Shown one piece after another: positions 16,400 to 25,056 of a stretch of DNA of 64,000 bases. The translations under genes were made by a program, and so were the position numbers. This DNA is from Bradyrhizobium ivorense. GTDB taxonomy: Bacteria > Pseudomonadota > Alphaproteobacteria > Rhizobiales > Xanthobacteraceae. The first letter of the stretch is position 1. Each line of letters begins with the position of its first letter. The DNA lies in contig NZ_CAADFC020000005.1 in NCBI RefSeq assembly GCF_900696085.1, forward strand, positions 211,556 through 275,555. The letters are read 5' to 3'. The notes under the pieces are model-generated. The model saw nothing but the letters and a program-made list of their open reading frames with translations, had not been told where the DNA came from and searched no databases.

Positions 16400-16555
16400 A
16401 TGGGCAAACCCGGAAAGAGTACGGGCGGTGCCAAGCCCGACGACGCAGCGAAGACGCCGCCGCCACCGCCGCCGGAGGATGACGAGTGTTATGAGGACGG
16501 CGACATCGCGACGCCGAAGCTCGACCATTACGGCAATGATGACGAGCCGTTGTAG
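16400..16555 (+). CDS. Small Pro-rich acidic protein, copy 1
   Basis: This 51-residue ORF is preceded by AGGGGGAATC at a good ribosome-binding distance. Its parts are a basic start (MGKPGKSTGGAKPDD), a run of six prolines, an acidic stretch (EDDECYEDGD) and the C-terminus IATPKLDHYGNDDEPL. It is about 75% identical to the ORF at 16647-16805, and the two share the order basic-Pro6-acidic-IATPKLD. I recognise no family. Conservation of frame, start signals and tail between the copies is the main reason to believe it is translated. Confidence 0.6.
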   Translation: MGKPGKSTGGAKPDDAAKTPPPPPPEDDECYEDGDIATPKLDHYGNDDEPL

Positions 16556-16646
16556 GCCCGCCTTCGCTCTTCGCGAGCCGCTTTGCTCACCTGACGACGC
16601 CTGGAGTAGACTTCCGGCAATCGACCGAACTCGCGCAGGAAGACAC

Positions 16647-16805
16647 ATGGGCAAAGCCGGAAAGAAGAGTACGGGCAGCCCCAAGCCCGACGACAAATCG
16701 AAAACGCCGCCGCCACCACCGCCGCAAGACGACGAGTATTACGAGGACGGCGACATCGCGACGCCGAAGCTCGACCGCTACGGCAACGATGACGAGCCGT
16801 TGTAG
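16647..16805 (+). CDS. Small Pro-rich acidic protein, copy 2
   Basis: This 52-residue paralogue of the ORF at 16400-16555 is preceded by CAGGAAGACAC. It keeps MGK-GK, the Pro6 run, an acidic DDEYYEDGD block and IATPKLDRYGNDDEPL. The only length difference is one extra lysine near the N-terminus. Many differences from copy 1 are silent (for example GACGAG against GATGAC-GAG blocks), suggesting selection on the protein. The composition (Pro, Asp, Glu, Gly) points to an intrinsically disordered cytoplasmic peptide. Function unknown. Confidence 0.6.
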   Translation: MGKAGKKSTGSPKPDDKSKTPPPPPPQDDEYYEDGDIATPKLDRYGNDDEPL

Positions 16806-17086
16806 GCGCCGATGTTTCCAAGCGTCCCTGCGAAGGCAGGAATCCATGACCACGGGGTCCGGTCACCGGACGGCGCGCTTCGCGCCGACCGGTTGGCTTG
16901 CCCGGGACGCCGCCGCAGCAGGGGCGCTTCTGCCAAAATACCGAAAAACAACCCCATGCAAAGTAGCCGGCGGCGGCGCTCGGCCAGGGCACTTGACACG
17001 TCGGGCAACTCACCGGTAATCTTCCAATATTCCGAAATCACGCAAAGGCCCTCGGGACGACGCGTTGAGAGACCTACGCTGCCCTC
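16806..17086. other. Intergenic stretch, probable repeat remnants
   Basis: No gene is convincing here. The stretch holds GCGAAGGCAGGAATCCATGA, CCGGACGGCGCGCTTCGCGC and CCAAAATACCGAAAAACAAC, then GGCACTTGACACGTCGGGCA before CAATATTCCGAAATCAC. These read like pieces of dispersed non-coding repeats rather than codons. An ORF can be drawn across (16812-17246), but it runs into repeat DNA and lacks a start signal. Confidence 0.4.
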
Positions 17087-17249
17087 CGTCACCCTGAGAG
17101 GGTGTGAAGCTTTGTCCTCACCTACACCTGTCATCGCCCGGCCTGTGCGCAATTGCGCACATGGACCGGGCGATCCAGTACGCCGCGGCCTCTCGGTTCA
17201 TTCACTACTGCCTCTGGAATACTGGATCACCCGCCTGCGCGGGTGATGA
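17087..17249. repeat. Interspersed repeat, family B
   Basis: The copy starts CGTCACCCTGAGAGGGTGTG and contains GCCTGTGCGCAATTGCGCAC. GGATCACCCGCCTGCGCGGG and TGATGACACCGAG lie at its end. It shares the interior with 52161-52282 almost base for base and is in opposite orientation to the copy at 9342-9532. Confidence 0.8.
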
Positions 17250-17276
17250 CACCGAGCAAGTTTGGGCAAACCAACC

Positions 17277-17434
17277 CGTCACCCCCGCGCAACGGCTTCG
17301 CCGTTGTCGCTGGAGGTGGCCGCTTCTTCAGCGGCCCTCGAAGGGTCGACGGCCACCAGCCGGGCCGATTCATCCTCGAGGCTCGCAAGGGCTCGCACCT
17401 CCAGCGACAAAGGCCAAGCCTTTGCGCGGGGATG
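17277..17434. repeat. Interspersed repeat, family A
   Basis: This copy has a CGTTGTCGCTGGAGGTGGCC left part, GACGGCCACCAGCCGGGCCG in the middle and AAGGCCAAGCCTTTGCGCGG on the right. It lies directly next to the family B element, so 17087-17434 is a composite of two repeat families. It separates the small-protein pair from the convergent ATP-grasp gene. Confidence 0.75.
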
Positions 17435-17460
17435 ACGGATCGAAGAGACGAGGGGAAGAG

Positions 17461-18708
17461 TCAGCAAAACCCCTCGCTCTCGATCGCCGCGATGCTCGCG
17501 CGGTCGAGCAGATGCGCGCCAAAGCCGCCGCGGGCGAGCGACGCGGCGAGCTGCGGCGAGACGAGCATCAGCGCGGCGGTCATTGCCAGCGGCACGGCGC
17601 TGAGCCAATCGAGCTGCACCGGCGTCAGCTCTTCGGTGCTGTCCCGATAGGGGCCCTCGCCCGCGGCGATGCGGCCGCATTCGCGGATGATGTCGCGCCG
17701 CGTGCCGTCGCGCGACGCGCTGCCGAGCAGCGCCTGCATCGCCAGATGGGTGCGCACGCCGGCGCGGCTCTCTGCCAGCGGGGCCGGCGTCTCGTCGAGC
17801 GAGACCCGCAGCAACAGATCGACCAGATCGGTGCCGGCGCGGTGCGCATTGCCCGGCTCGACCAGCCGCGGATTGCAGTCGATCAACAGCGGGGTTGCGC
17901 TGTCGAGCGGCATCATGACGTCGACCGACAGCGCCCCGTGCCAGCCGAGATGCGCGCCGATGGTCTCGAGATAGTTGCGGATCGCGGGCCGGCTGACGCT
18001 CTCCTTGATTGCCTCGCCGCCGCCGACGCCGGCTGCGATCTGCCGATAGGCGTGAAAACCAACCAGCGTGCCGCGGCAGAACACCGACTGGGCCTTCTCG
18101 GTGGTGCCGGTGATCAGGTCCTGCACCAGCACCTCGCCGGCGAAATCACCGGCCGACTCCAGGTCGTAGAGTGCGAGATTGAGATCGCTGGCATCGCGCA
18201 CGAACCAGATGCCGCGGCTTGCGGTGCCGACCGACGTCTTGACCACGGAGGGATAGCGCACCGCCTCGCGCAGCTCGCCAGCCGACCTCACGATATGGGT
18301 CGGCGGCTGTGGCAGGCCGAGTTGGTCGAGCAGCCGGCTGAAGCCGGCCTTGCCGTGCACGGCGCGATAGGCGGAGAAATCCGGCAGCGCGAGGCCGACG
18401 TGCGGCTTCAGCCGCGCCGCGGCGCGGGCGAACAAAAACCCCTGCTCATGGGTCGGCAGCAGCACGTCGAAGCGCCGCGTCGCCAGCAGGCGCTCGACGA
18501 AGCGAAGGAAGCCGGCCGGATCGCTGCGCAGCGGCGGGCAATGGTGGAATTTGCGGACCAGGCGCGAATAGCGCGCCAGGCACCAGCGCGAGGGGTCGCA
18601 GACCTCGACGTGATGGCCGGCCGCGCCCAGGATCGTGACTGCCTCGCGGCCGGAGGTGCTGGAGCCCTCCGACACCAGCACCCGGAGCGGCTTTCTGGCG
18701 TCGATCAT
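17461..18708 (-). CDS. ATP-grasp domain protein (carboxylate-amine ligase-like)
   Basis: This 415-residue protein has a Rossmann-like pre-ATP-grasp domain (LRVLVSEGSSTSGREAVTIL) and an ATP-grasp core. PSVVKTSVGTASRGIWFV is the ATP-binding lysine/glycine loop, and VDVMMPL and LLIDCNPRLVEPG carry the Mg-binding acidic/Asn residues. Such enzymes join a carboxylate to an amine or thiol via an acyl phosphate, but the substrate cannot be assigned. The C-terminal 100 residues are not family-typical. It is divergent from an MFS transporter gene, 161 bp away, so a biosynthesis-plus-export pairing is possible. Confidence 0.75.
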   Translation of the reverse strand: MIDARKPLRVLVSEGSSTSGREAVTILGAAGHHVEVCDPSRWCLARYSRLVRKFHHCPPLRSDPAGFLRFVERLLATRRFDVLLPTHEQGFLFARAAARLKPHVGLALPDFSAYRAVHGKAGFSRLLDQLGLPQPPTHIVRSAGELREAVRYPSVVKTSVGTASRGIWFVRDASDLNLALYDLESAGDFAGEVLVQDLITGTTEKAQSVFCRGTLVGFHAYRQIAAGVGGGEAIKESVSRPAIRNYLETIGAHLGWHGALSVDVMMPLDSATPLLIDCNPRLVEPGNAHRAGTDLVDLLLRVSLDETPAPLAESRAGVRTHLAMQALLGSASRDGTRRDIIRECGRIAAGEGPYRDSTEELTPVQLDWLSAVPLAMTAALMLVSPQLAASLARGGFGAHLLDRASIAAIESEGFC

Positions 18709-18869
18709 GGCCGATCATCGCTGCGTCGCCCCGCATTGTCGCCGCCCTTGATGCCGCATGTGTCGATCCGGCACGCCCTCCCCGGGGCAGCCATGCAGCG
18801 GCGTTCATGGACAATTATCGGCCAGCCTCTATTTTGCCGGACCAACAGGAAACGGGGGTTCGCCCAGCA

Positions 18870-20084
18870 ATGGTTGACGTTCTGGCTGCACCGCAGCAAG
18901 CGAAAGCCGACAGCGCGCTGCGGACGCTGACGGGGATTTCCGTCGCGCATTGGGTCAGCCATTTTCACATCTTCGTGCTGCCGATGCTGTTCCCGTTCCT
19001 GAAACAGCAGCTTGGCGTCGGCTATATCGAGCTCGGCTTCGCGCTGACCGTGTTCGCGGTCACCTCGGGGCTGACCCAGGCGCCGATCGGCTACCTCGCC
19101 GATCATATCGGCGCGCGCAAGATCCTGCTGATCGGGCTGACCGTCGGCGGCTGCGCGCTGATCGGGCTCGGCCTGCATTTGAGCTATACCTCGCTGATCG
19201 TCTGCGCCGTGCTGCTCGGCCTCGCCAACAGCGTCTATCATCCGGCCGATTACGCCATCCTCTCGGCCCATATGGACGAGGCGCGGATGGGCCGCGCCTT
19301 CTCGATCCACACCTTCGCCGGTTTCCTCGGCGGCGCGGTGGCGCCGGCGATCATGGCGGCGCTGGTCGCCTCGATCGGCGGCCTCGGCGCGCTGATCGTG
19401 GCCGGCGCGATCGGACCCTTGGTGGCGCTGTTCCTGATCGTGCTCGGCATTCCCGATGCCGGCGCCAACAAGGACAAGAAGGACGACGCTGCCCCGAAGG
19501 CCAGCGTGATCACGCCGGCGCTGATGATGCTGACCGCGTTCTTCACGCTGCTCAGCCTGTCGACCTCGGGCATCAACAATTTCGGCGTGGTCGCGCTGAT
19601 GGGCGGCTACGGCACCTCGTTCTCGACCGCCAACATCGCGCTGACCGCGTTCCTCGGCGCCAGCGCCGCAGGCGTGCTCGCCGGCGGTTATCTCGCCGAC
19701 TGGACCCACCGCCACAGCCAGGTCGCCGCGGCCTGCTTCGCCGTCAACGCCGCCCTCGTGCTGCTGATTGCGCTGATGAACCTGTCGCCTGCCGTGCTCA
19801 CGCTGGCGATGGGCTTCGCGGGGTTCCTTGGCGGCGTGATCGCGCCATCGCGCGACATGATGGTGCGCAACGCCGCGCCTCCCGGCGCCGCGGGCCGCGC
19901 CTTCGGCATCGTCTCCACCGGCTTCAACTTCGGCGGCATCGTCAGCCCGCTGCTGTTCGGCTGGATCATGGACCAGCAGATGCCGCATTGGGTGTTCGGC
20001 GCCTCCGTGATCTTCATGGTGCTGACCGTGCTGCTGGCGCTGGTCTCCGAGCGCAAGCCGGCTGGTGTTCCCGCCGGCGCATAA
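18870..20084 (+). CDS. MFS transporter (Fsr-like)
   Basis: This 404-residue permease has twelve predicted membrane segments. The loop 2-3 motif is YLADHIGARKILL and its repeat in the second half is YLADWTHRHSQ. The segment SVYHPADYAILSAHM followed by GRAFSIHTFAGFLGGA is reminiscent of fosmidomycin-resistance-type MFS proteins. I start at the ATG at 18870, which has ACAGGAAACGGGGG upstream, although the frame opens at 18807. It could export a product of the divergent ATP-grasp gene or work independently. Confidence 0.8.
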   Translation: MVDVLAAPQQAKADSALRTLTGISVAHWVSHFHIFVLPMLFPFLKQQLGVGYIELGFALTVFAVTSGLTQAPIGYLADHIGARKILLIGLTVGGCALIGLGLHLSYTSLIVCAVLLGLANSVYHPADYAILSAHMDEARMGRAFSIHTFAGFLGGAVAPAIMAALVASIGGLGALIVAGAIGPLVALFLIVLGIPDAGANKDKKDDAAPKASVITPALMMLTAFFTLLSLSTSGINNFGVVALMGGYGTSFSTANIALTAFLGASAAGVLAGGYLADWTHRHSQVAAACFAVNAALVLLIALMNLSPAVLTLAMGFAGFLGGVIAPSRDMMVRNAAPPGAAGRAFGIVSTGFNFGGIVSPLLFGWIMDQQMPHWVFGASVIFMVLTVLLALVSERKPAGVPAGA

Positions 20085-20212
20085 CGCTGCGGCCGCGCGT
20101 TTCTCCACGCGAAACACGAAGCCAGCGCATTCCAGAGCCTCACCGGCGGCGGTTGACTGTATCAAGGGGTGACCCATGATACCGGCACAAAACAACCCCG
20201 GGATGAGATGCC

Positions 20213-21955
20213 ATGACCTCGACCCCTGACCTCGTGATCCGCGGCGGCACCATTGCCGATGGCAAGGGCGGCGACCTCTATGAAGCGGACGTCGCCATCA
20301 GCGGCGGCAAGATCACCGAAGTCGGCAAGGTTTCGGCAAAAGGCAAGGAAGAGATCGACGCCCGGGGCAAGCTGGTCGCGCCCGGCTTCGTCGACATCCA
20401 CACTCATTACGACGGCCAGGTGACCTGGAGCCAGGACATCACTCCGTCGTCGCAGAACGGCGTCACCACGGCGATCATGGGCAATTGCGGCGTCGGCTTC
20501 GCGCCGTGCCGGCCGAGCGACCACGTCAGGCTGATCCAGTTGATGGAAGGCGTCGAGGACATCCCGGAGCCGGTGCTGAGCGCCGGCATTCCCTGGGCGT
20601 GGGAAAGCTTCCCCGATTACATGGAGTGGCTGTCGAAGCGCAGTTTTGACATGGACATCGGCGCACAGCTGCCGCATGCGGCGCTGCGGGTCTATGTGAT
20701 GGGCGAGCGCGGCGCGCGCCGCGATCCCGCGACGCCTGAGGACAATCGCGCGATGGCAAAGCTCGCCGGCGACGCGGTGCGGTCCGGCGCGCTCGGCTTC
20801 TCGACCTCGCGCACGCTCAACCACCGCACCTCGACCGGCGACTACACGCCGACCTTGAAGGCCGGCGAGGACGAACTGACGGCGATCGCCGACGCCATGC
20901 ACAAGGTCGGCCGCAGCGTGCTGCAATTCGTGCTCGACCAGAGCACCGTGCACGAAGACCTGCCGATGATGCTGCGGGTGGCCGAGACCACCAAATGCCC
21001 GATCTCGTTCTCGGTGGCGCAGGCCGACAAGGCGCCGCGGCGCTGGCGCCAGACCATGGACACCATCAACGAGGCCGCCGGCCGCGGCCTGTCGATCACC
21101 ACCCAGATCGCCGCGCGCCCGGTCGGGCTGCTGCTCGGGCTGGAATTGTCGCGCAACCCGTTCCAGACCCATCCGAGCTATCGCGCGATCGCACACCTGC
21201 CGCTGGCCGAGCGGCTGGCGCGGCTGCGCCAGGCGGAAGTGCGCGCCGCGATCCTGAGCGAGACGCCGACCTCGACCGACGATCCCCTGTTCTTCCGGCC
21301 GAACTACGACAAGATGTATCTGCTCGGCGATCCCCCGGATTACGAACAGCCGCCGGAAAACGCGCTCGGCGCGCAAGCGCGCCGCCAGGGCCGCCAGCCG
21401 GAAGAGCTCGCCTATGACGCGATGCGGACCGACGAGGGCCGCGGCATGCTCTACGTGCCGTTCCTCAATTACGCCGACGGCAATCTCGATGCGGTGCACG
21501 AGATGCTGCGCGAGCCTAGCGCCGTACCGGGCCTCTCCGACGGCGGCGCGCATTGCGGCATCATCTGCGACGCCAGCTTCCCGACCTATCTCTTGACGCA
21601 CTGGACGCGCGACCGCACCCGCGGCGAAAGGCTGTCGATCCCGTTCGTGGTCGCGGCGCAGTCGCGCAAGACCGCGCTGTCGGTCGGGCTCCATGATCGC
21701 GGCGTGATCGCGCCGGGCTTCAAGGCCGACGTCAACGTCATCGACTACGACCGCCTGCACCTGCATCCGCCGAAAGTGCATTACGATTTGCCGGTCGGCG
21801 GCCGCCGCCTGCTGCAGCAGGTCGACGGCTACGACGCGACGATCGTGTCCGGCGTCGTCACCCAGCGCGGCGGCAAGGCCACCGGCGCGCGGCCCGGCAA
21901 GCTGGTGCGCGGCGCGCAGAGCTTGCAGTCGACCTTCGGCGCGGCCGCGAGCTAG
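20213..21955 (+). CDS. N-acyl-D-amino-acid deacylase-like amidohydrolase
   Basis: This 580-residue member of amidohydrolase family 3 resembles D-aminoacylase, a zinc enzyme that removes acyl groups from N-acyl-D-amino acids. Visible elements are the metal-binding DIHTHYDGQ (His63, His65), the NCGVGFAPCRP segment around Cys92, and SDGGAHCG with Asp443 near the C-terminal end of the barrel. The outer small beta domain starts with LVIRGGTIADGKGG and is completed at the C-terminus by GVIAPGFKADVNVID. No signal peptide is present. An ACS-type MFS gene converges on it from 23375. Confidence 0.85.
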   Translation: MTSTPDLVIRGGTIADGKGGDLYEADVAISGGKITEVGKVSAKGKEEIDARGKLVAPGFVDIHTHYDGQVTWSQDITPSSQNGVTTAIMGNCGVGFAPCRPSDHVRLIQLMEGVEDIPEPVLSAGIPWAWESFPDYMEWLSKRSFDMDIGAQLPHAALRVYVMGERGARRDPATPEDNRAMAKLAGDAVRSGALGFSTSRTLNHRTSTGDYTPTLKAGEDELTAIADAMHKVGRSVLQFVLDQSTVHEDLPMMLRVAETTKCPISFSVAQADKAPRRWRQTMDTINEAAGRGLSITTQIAARPVGLLLGLELSRNPFQTHPSYRAIAHLPLAERLARLRQAEVRAAILSETPTSTDDPLFFRPNYDKMYLLGDPPDYEQPPENALGAQARRQGRQPEELAYDAMRTDEGRGMLYVPFLNYADGNLDAVHEMLREPSAVPGLSDGGAHCGIICDASFPTYLLTHWTRDRTRGERLSIPFVVAAQSRKTALSVGLHDRGVIAPGFKADVNVIDYDRLHLHPPKVHYDLPVGGRRLLQQVDGYDATIVSGVVTQRGGKATGARPGKLVRGAQSLQSTFGAAAS

Positions 21956-21976
21956 CCGTCGCGTTGACGTAGTCTT

Positions 21977-22058
21977 GTAGCCCGGATGAGCGAAGCCACA
22001 TCCGGGATTCTCGCAACGGAGAGACTTTCCCGGATATCGCTTCGCTCATCCGGGCTAC
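21977..22058. repeat. Inverted repeat, family D
   Basis: The arms are GTAGCCCGGATGAGCGAAGC and GCTTCGCTCATCCGGGCTAC, nearly perfect complements, with an inner ATCCGGGA/TCCCGGAT pair. It lies between the convergent amidohydrolase and MFS genes, the same arrangement as the copy at 10674-10759. A role in ending transcripts from both sides is plausible. Confidence 0.85.
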
Positions 22059-22067
22059 GAGATCCGT

Positions 22068-23375
22068 CTACGTCGGTGACACCGCGCCCTTGATCGTGCC
22101 GCCGGCCGGCTGGGCCTCGCCGGTCAGCCGTGCGCGCTCGGTGTTCGGCCACAGCAGGAGCAGCCCGATCACGCCGGAGCCGGCCATGATCGCGGCGTTG
22201 ATGGTGAAGCCCGACAGATAGCCCGCCATCGGCGTTGCGGCGTGCTGGATCACGTTGCCCATCACCATCGGCGCCAGCAGGCCGGAGATCGTGTACAGCG
22301 CGCCATAGATCGCGATGACGGCGCCGCGCTGCGACACCGGCGTGAACTCGCCGAGCATCGGCGGGCAGACGACATAGATCGAGCCGCAGAGGCCGGAGCC
22401 GACCACCAGCAGCGCGATCATCAGCCCGCCGGGCGCGACCTGCGGCAGCAGCGCGAGAATGCAGCCGCCGACGATCAGCGGCACCGAGCCGAGCACGCCG
22501 CGCGCGGCGCGGGTGGTGTAGCCGCCCGCCAGCATGACCTGCGAAATCCACCCGGTGAGCAGCACGACGGTCGCACCGAAGATCCAGGGCAGGATTGAGA
22601 CGAAGCCGGCCTGCTGCTGCGAGAAGCCGAGCCCCTCGATGATGAACGAGGTGAACCAGGTGAGCCCGAGCGACAGCGCCCAATAGGCACCGAAGGTCGC
22701 AACCACGCAGCCAATGAAGGTGCGCGAGGTCAGAAGCTTCAGGTAAGGAATCCGCGGCTCGTCGGCGACGGTTGCGACCGTCGATACCAGCGGCCCCTCC
22801 TTGCCGAGCGCGAACCAGGCGACGACCCAGAGCAGGCCGACGATGCCGAGCGCGCCGAAGGCGTGATGCCAGCTGTGATTGACGATGATCCAGTTCAGCG
22901 CCGGCACCGCGAGGATCACGCCGAACGCCGAGCCCTGCGACAGGATCGCGGTCGGCAGCGTGCGCTTCTCGTCCGGAAACCATTTGTAGATCGCATGCGC
23001 AGCGACCGAGAACGCCGGTCCTTCGCCGGCGCCGAGGATAATGCGGCAGATCACCAGCGTCGTGAAGCTGACGGTACCGACCATCGGGAATTGCGCCAGC
23101 GACCAGATCACCGCGAGCACCAGCAGCACCCAGCGCGTGGCGACGCGGTTGACGATGAAGCCGACCACGATCGCCGAGATCGCGAACAGCAGGAAGAACG
23201 ACGAGCCGAGGTCGCCGAACTGCTCCTGGGTCAGGCCCATTTCCGTTTTGATCGGCACGCCGGCAAGCCCGACCACGATCTTGTCCGCAAAGTTCACCAC
23301 CATGAACAGGAACAGAAGGAAGGTGATTGTCCAGGCGCCCTTGGGCGTCCGCCCGGACGTCGGTTGCGTCGTCAT
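22068..23375 (-). CDS. MFS transporter, anion:cation symporter type
   Basis: This 435-residue permease has the N-terminal pattern of the ACS group (FMVVNFADKIVVGLAGVPIK, then QFGDLGSSFFLLFAISAIVVG). Typical features are FIVNRVATRWVLL in loop 2-3 and GAGEGPAFSVAAHAIYKWFP in helix 4 to loop 4-5. ACS members carry organic anions such as hexuronates, phthalate or tartrate. The ATG at 23375 is preceded by CGGGGAGCG. Substrate not assignable. Confidence 0.85.
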   Translation of the reverse strand: MTTQPTSGRTPKGAWTITFLLFLFMVVNFADKIVVGLAGVPIKTEMGLTQEQFGDLGSSFFLLFAISAIVVGFIVNRVATRWVLLVLAVIWSLAQFPMVGTVSFTTLVICRIILGAGEGPAFSVAAHAIYKWFPDEKRTLPTAILSQGSAFGVILAVPALNWIIVNHSWHHAFGALGIVGLLWVVAWFALGKEGPLVSTVATVADEPRIPYLKLLTSRTFIGCVVATFGAYWALSLGLTWFTSFIIEGLGFSQQQAGFVSILPWIFGATVVLLTGWISQVMLAGGYTTRAARGVLGSVPLIVGGCILALLPQVAPGGLMIALLVVGSGLCGSIYVVCPPMLGEFTPVSQRGAVIAIYGALYTISGLLAPMVMGNVIQHAATPMAGYLSGFTINAAIMAGSGVIGLLLLWPNTERARLTGEAQPAGGTIKGAVSPT

Positions 23376-23607
23376 GTTCTCGCTCCCCGTATCGTTTTTG
23401 GCTTCTGTAAGATCGGCCCCGAATAGGGATGCTAGCCACGCCTTGCCGCGTAACGCAACTACGCATTTCCACGGGCTATGCGCCGCGGCGACACAGCGAC
23501 GGGTGCGCGCGGCGCTCGATCACGATCGCGTCGCCAGGCGATCGAAGCGATGATCTGACATGTCTGGGCTGCTATGCTCGACCAGCCATCAAAGCCCGGG
23601 GTTTTCC

Positions 23608-24369
23608 ATGAACAGATCGATCCTTCGCGCGGCTGCCAGCACCACGCTCGCAGCCTTAGCGCTACTCTTCGCCGATGGCGTCCGCGCCCAAACCGGCGCG
23701 GCGCCCGACTATGCGGCGATCGTCGCCGCGCCCGACCGCAGCGATGCCGACCGCCAGACCGACCAGCGTCGCCAGCCTGCAAAGATGCTGGCGTTTGCCG
23801 GCGTCAAGCCCGGCATGACCATCCTCGACATGGAGGCGAGCGCCGGCTACAGCACCGAATTGTTGGCGCGGACCGTGGGGCCGACCGGCAAGATCTACGC
23901 CCAGGATTCCGCGGCCGTGATCGAGCGGTTCGTCAAGGACAAGTTCGACACCCGCGCCCAGAAGCCGGCGATGCAGAACGTCGTGCATGTGGTGCGCAAC
24001 TACGACGACCCGATCCCGCCCGAGGTCTCGAACCTCGACATGATCACCTTCTTCTTCGCCTATCACGACATCACCTATATGGAGGTCGACCGCGCCGCGA
24101 TGAACAAGAAGATGTTCGCCGCGTTGAAGCCCGGCGGCTTCCTGATCATCGCCGATCACTGCGCCAAGCCCGGCGAAGGCGTAAGCGTCGGCAAGACGCT
24201 GCACCGGATCGAGGAGGCCACGTTGAAGCAGGAGGTCGAGGCCGCCGGCTTCAAGCTGGTCGCCGAGGGCGATTTCCTGCATCATGCCGAGGACCCGAGG
24301 GACATTCCCGTCTTCAAGGCGCCCGTGCCGATCGACGAGTTTGTCCTAAAATACCAGAAGCCGCAGTGA
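23608..24369 (+). CDS. Exported class I methyltransferase-like protein
   Basis: This 253-residue protein has a signal peptide (STTLAALALLFADGVRA) followed by a methyltransferase fold. Motif I is TILDMEASAGYSTELLA, with MEAS where most enzymes have GxGxG. Then come KIYAQDSAAVIERF, LDMITFFFAYHDI, and LKPGGFLIIADH. A periplasmic methyltransferase would have no SAM supply, and motif I is altered, so the fold may have another role. I use the ATG at 23608; the frame opens at 23560. It lies 33 bp upstream of an ABC transporter operon. Confidence 0.7.
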   Translation: MNRSILRAAASTTLAALALLFADGVRAQTGAAPDYAAIVAAPDRSDADRQTDQRRQPAKMLAFAGVKPGMTILDMEASAGYSTELLARTVGPTGKIYAQDSAAVIERFVKDKFDTRAQKPAMQNVVHVVRNYDDPIPPEVSNLDMITFFFAYHDITYMEVDRAAMNKKMFAALKPGGFLIIADHCAKPGEGVSVGKTLHRIEEATLKQEVEAAGFKLVAEGDFLHHAEDPRDIPVFKAPVPIDEFVLKYQKPQ

Positions 24370-24402
24370 GGCCCGGCCATCGCTTCGCCTGACCAGACCA
24401 CC

Positions 24403-25056
24403 GTGCTCCGCGTCACCGGACTGACCAAGAGCTACCGCTCGGCGAGCGAGGACGTCGCGGTGCTGCGCGGCGTCGATCTTGCCGTCGGCGCCAGCGAGAG
24501 CGTGGCGCTGACCGGCGAATCCGGCAGCGGCAAGAGCACGCTCTTGCATCTGATCGCGGGGCTCGATGCGGCCGACGGCGGCGAAATCCGGCTCGCGGAT
24601 ACCGTCGTCTCCGCGCTCAACGATGCCGGCCGGGCCGAACTGCGCCGCGACCGGCTCGGCCTCGTATTCCAGCAATTCAACCTGATCCCGAGCCTGACGG
24701 TCGCGGACAATCTGGTATTCCAGTCGCGCATCGCCGGCCGCCATGATGAGGCCTGGCATGACGAACTGGTCGAGCGGCTCGGCCTCAAAACCCTGCTCAG
24801 GCGCTATCCCGAGCAATTGTCCGGCGGTCAGCAGCAGCGCGTCGCAATCGGCCGCGCGCTGGCGCCGAAACCGCTGTTGCTGCTGGCGGACGAGCCGACC
24901 GGCAATCTCGACGAGGACACCGCCGACGAGGTGCTGGCGCTGGCACGCGATCTGGTCACGCGCACCGGCTGCGGTTTTCTGATGGTCACCCACAGCGCGC
25001 GGCTCGCCGCGACGCTGGATCGCCAGGTAAATCTGCATGCTGGAGTCATAGCGTGA
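24403..25056 (+). CDS. ABC transporter ATP-binding protein (LolD/MacB type)
   Basis: This 217-residue ATPase has Walker A GESGSGKSTLLHLIAG, Q-loop VFQQFNLIPSLTV, signature LSGGQQQRVAIGRAL, Walker B LLLLADEPTGNLDEDTADEV and H-loop MVTHS. The QQFNLIPSLTVADN and EPTGNLD patterns are those of the MacB/LolD/FtsE group. That group works with FtsX-type permeases in export or mechanotransmission. It starts at a GTG at 24403. The stop overlaps the GTG start of the permease (25053-25056). Confidence 0.88.
   Translation: MLRVTGLTKSYRSASEDVAVLRGVDLAVGASESVALTGESGSGKSTLLHLIAGLDAADGGEIRLADTVVSALNDAGRAELRRDRLGLVFQQFNLIPSLTVADNLVFQSRIAGRHDEAWHDELVERLGLKTLLRRYPEQLSGGQQQRVAIGRALAPKPLLLLADEPTGNLDEDTADEVLALARDLVTRTGCGFLMVTHSARLAATLDRQVNLHAGVIA

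Noticed and set aside
16812..17246. 144-codon ORF in the repeat region
   Set aside because: It runs through dispersed repeat sequence into family B and lacks a start signal.
18705..20195. 496-codon minus-strand ORF opposite the MFS gene
   Set aside because: Its composition (His/Gln/Arg/Asp-rich) is typical of an antisense shadow; the plus frame has twelve helices and MFS loop motifs.
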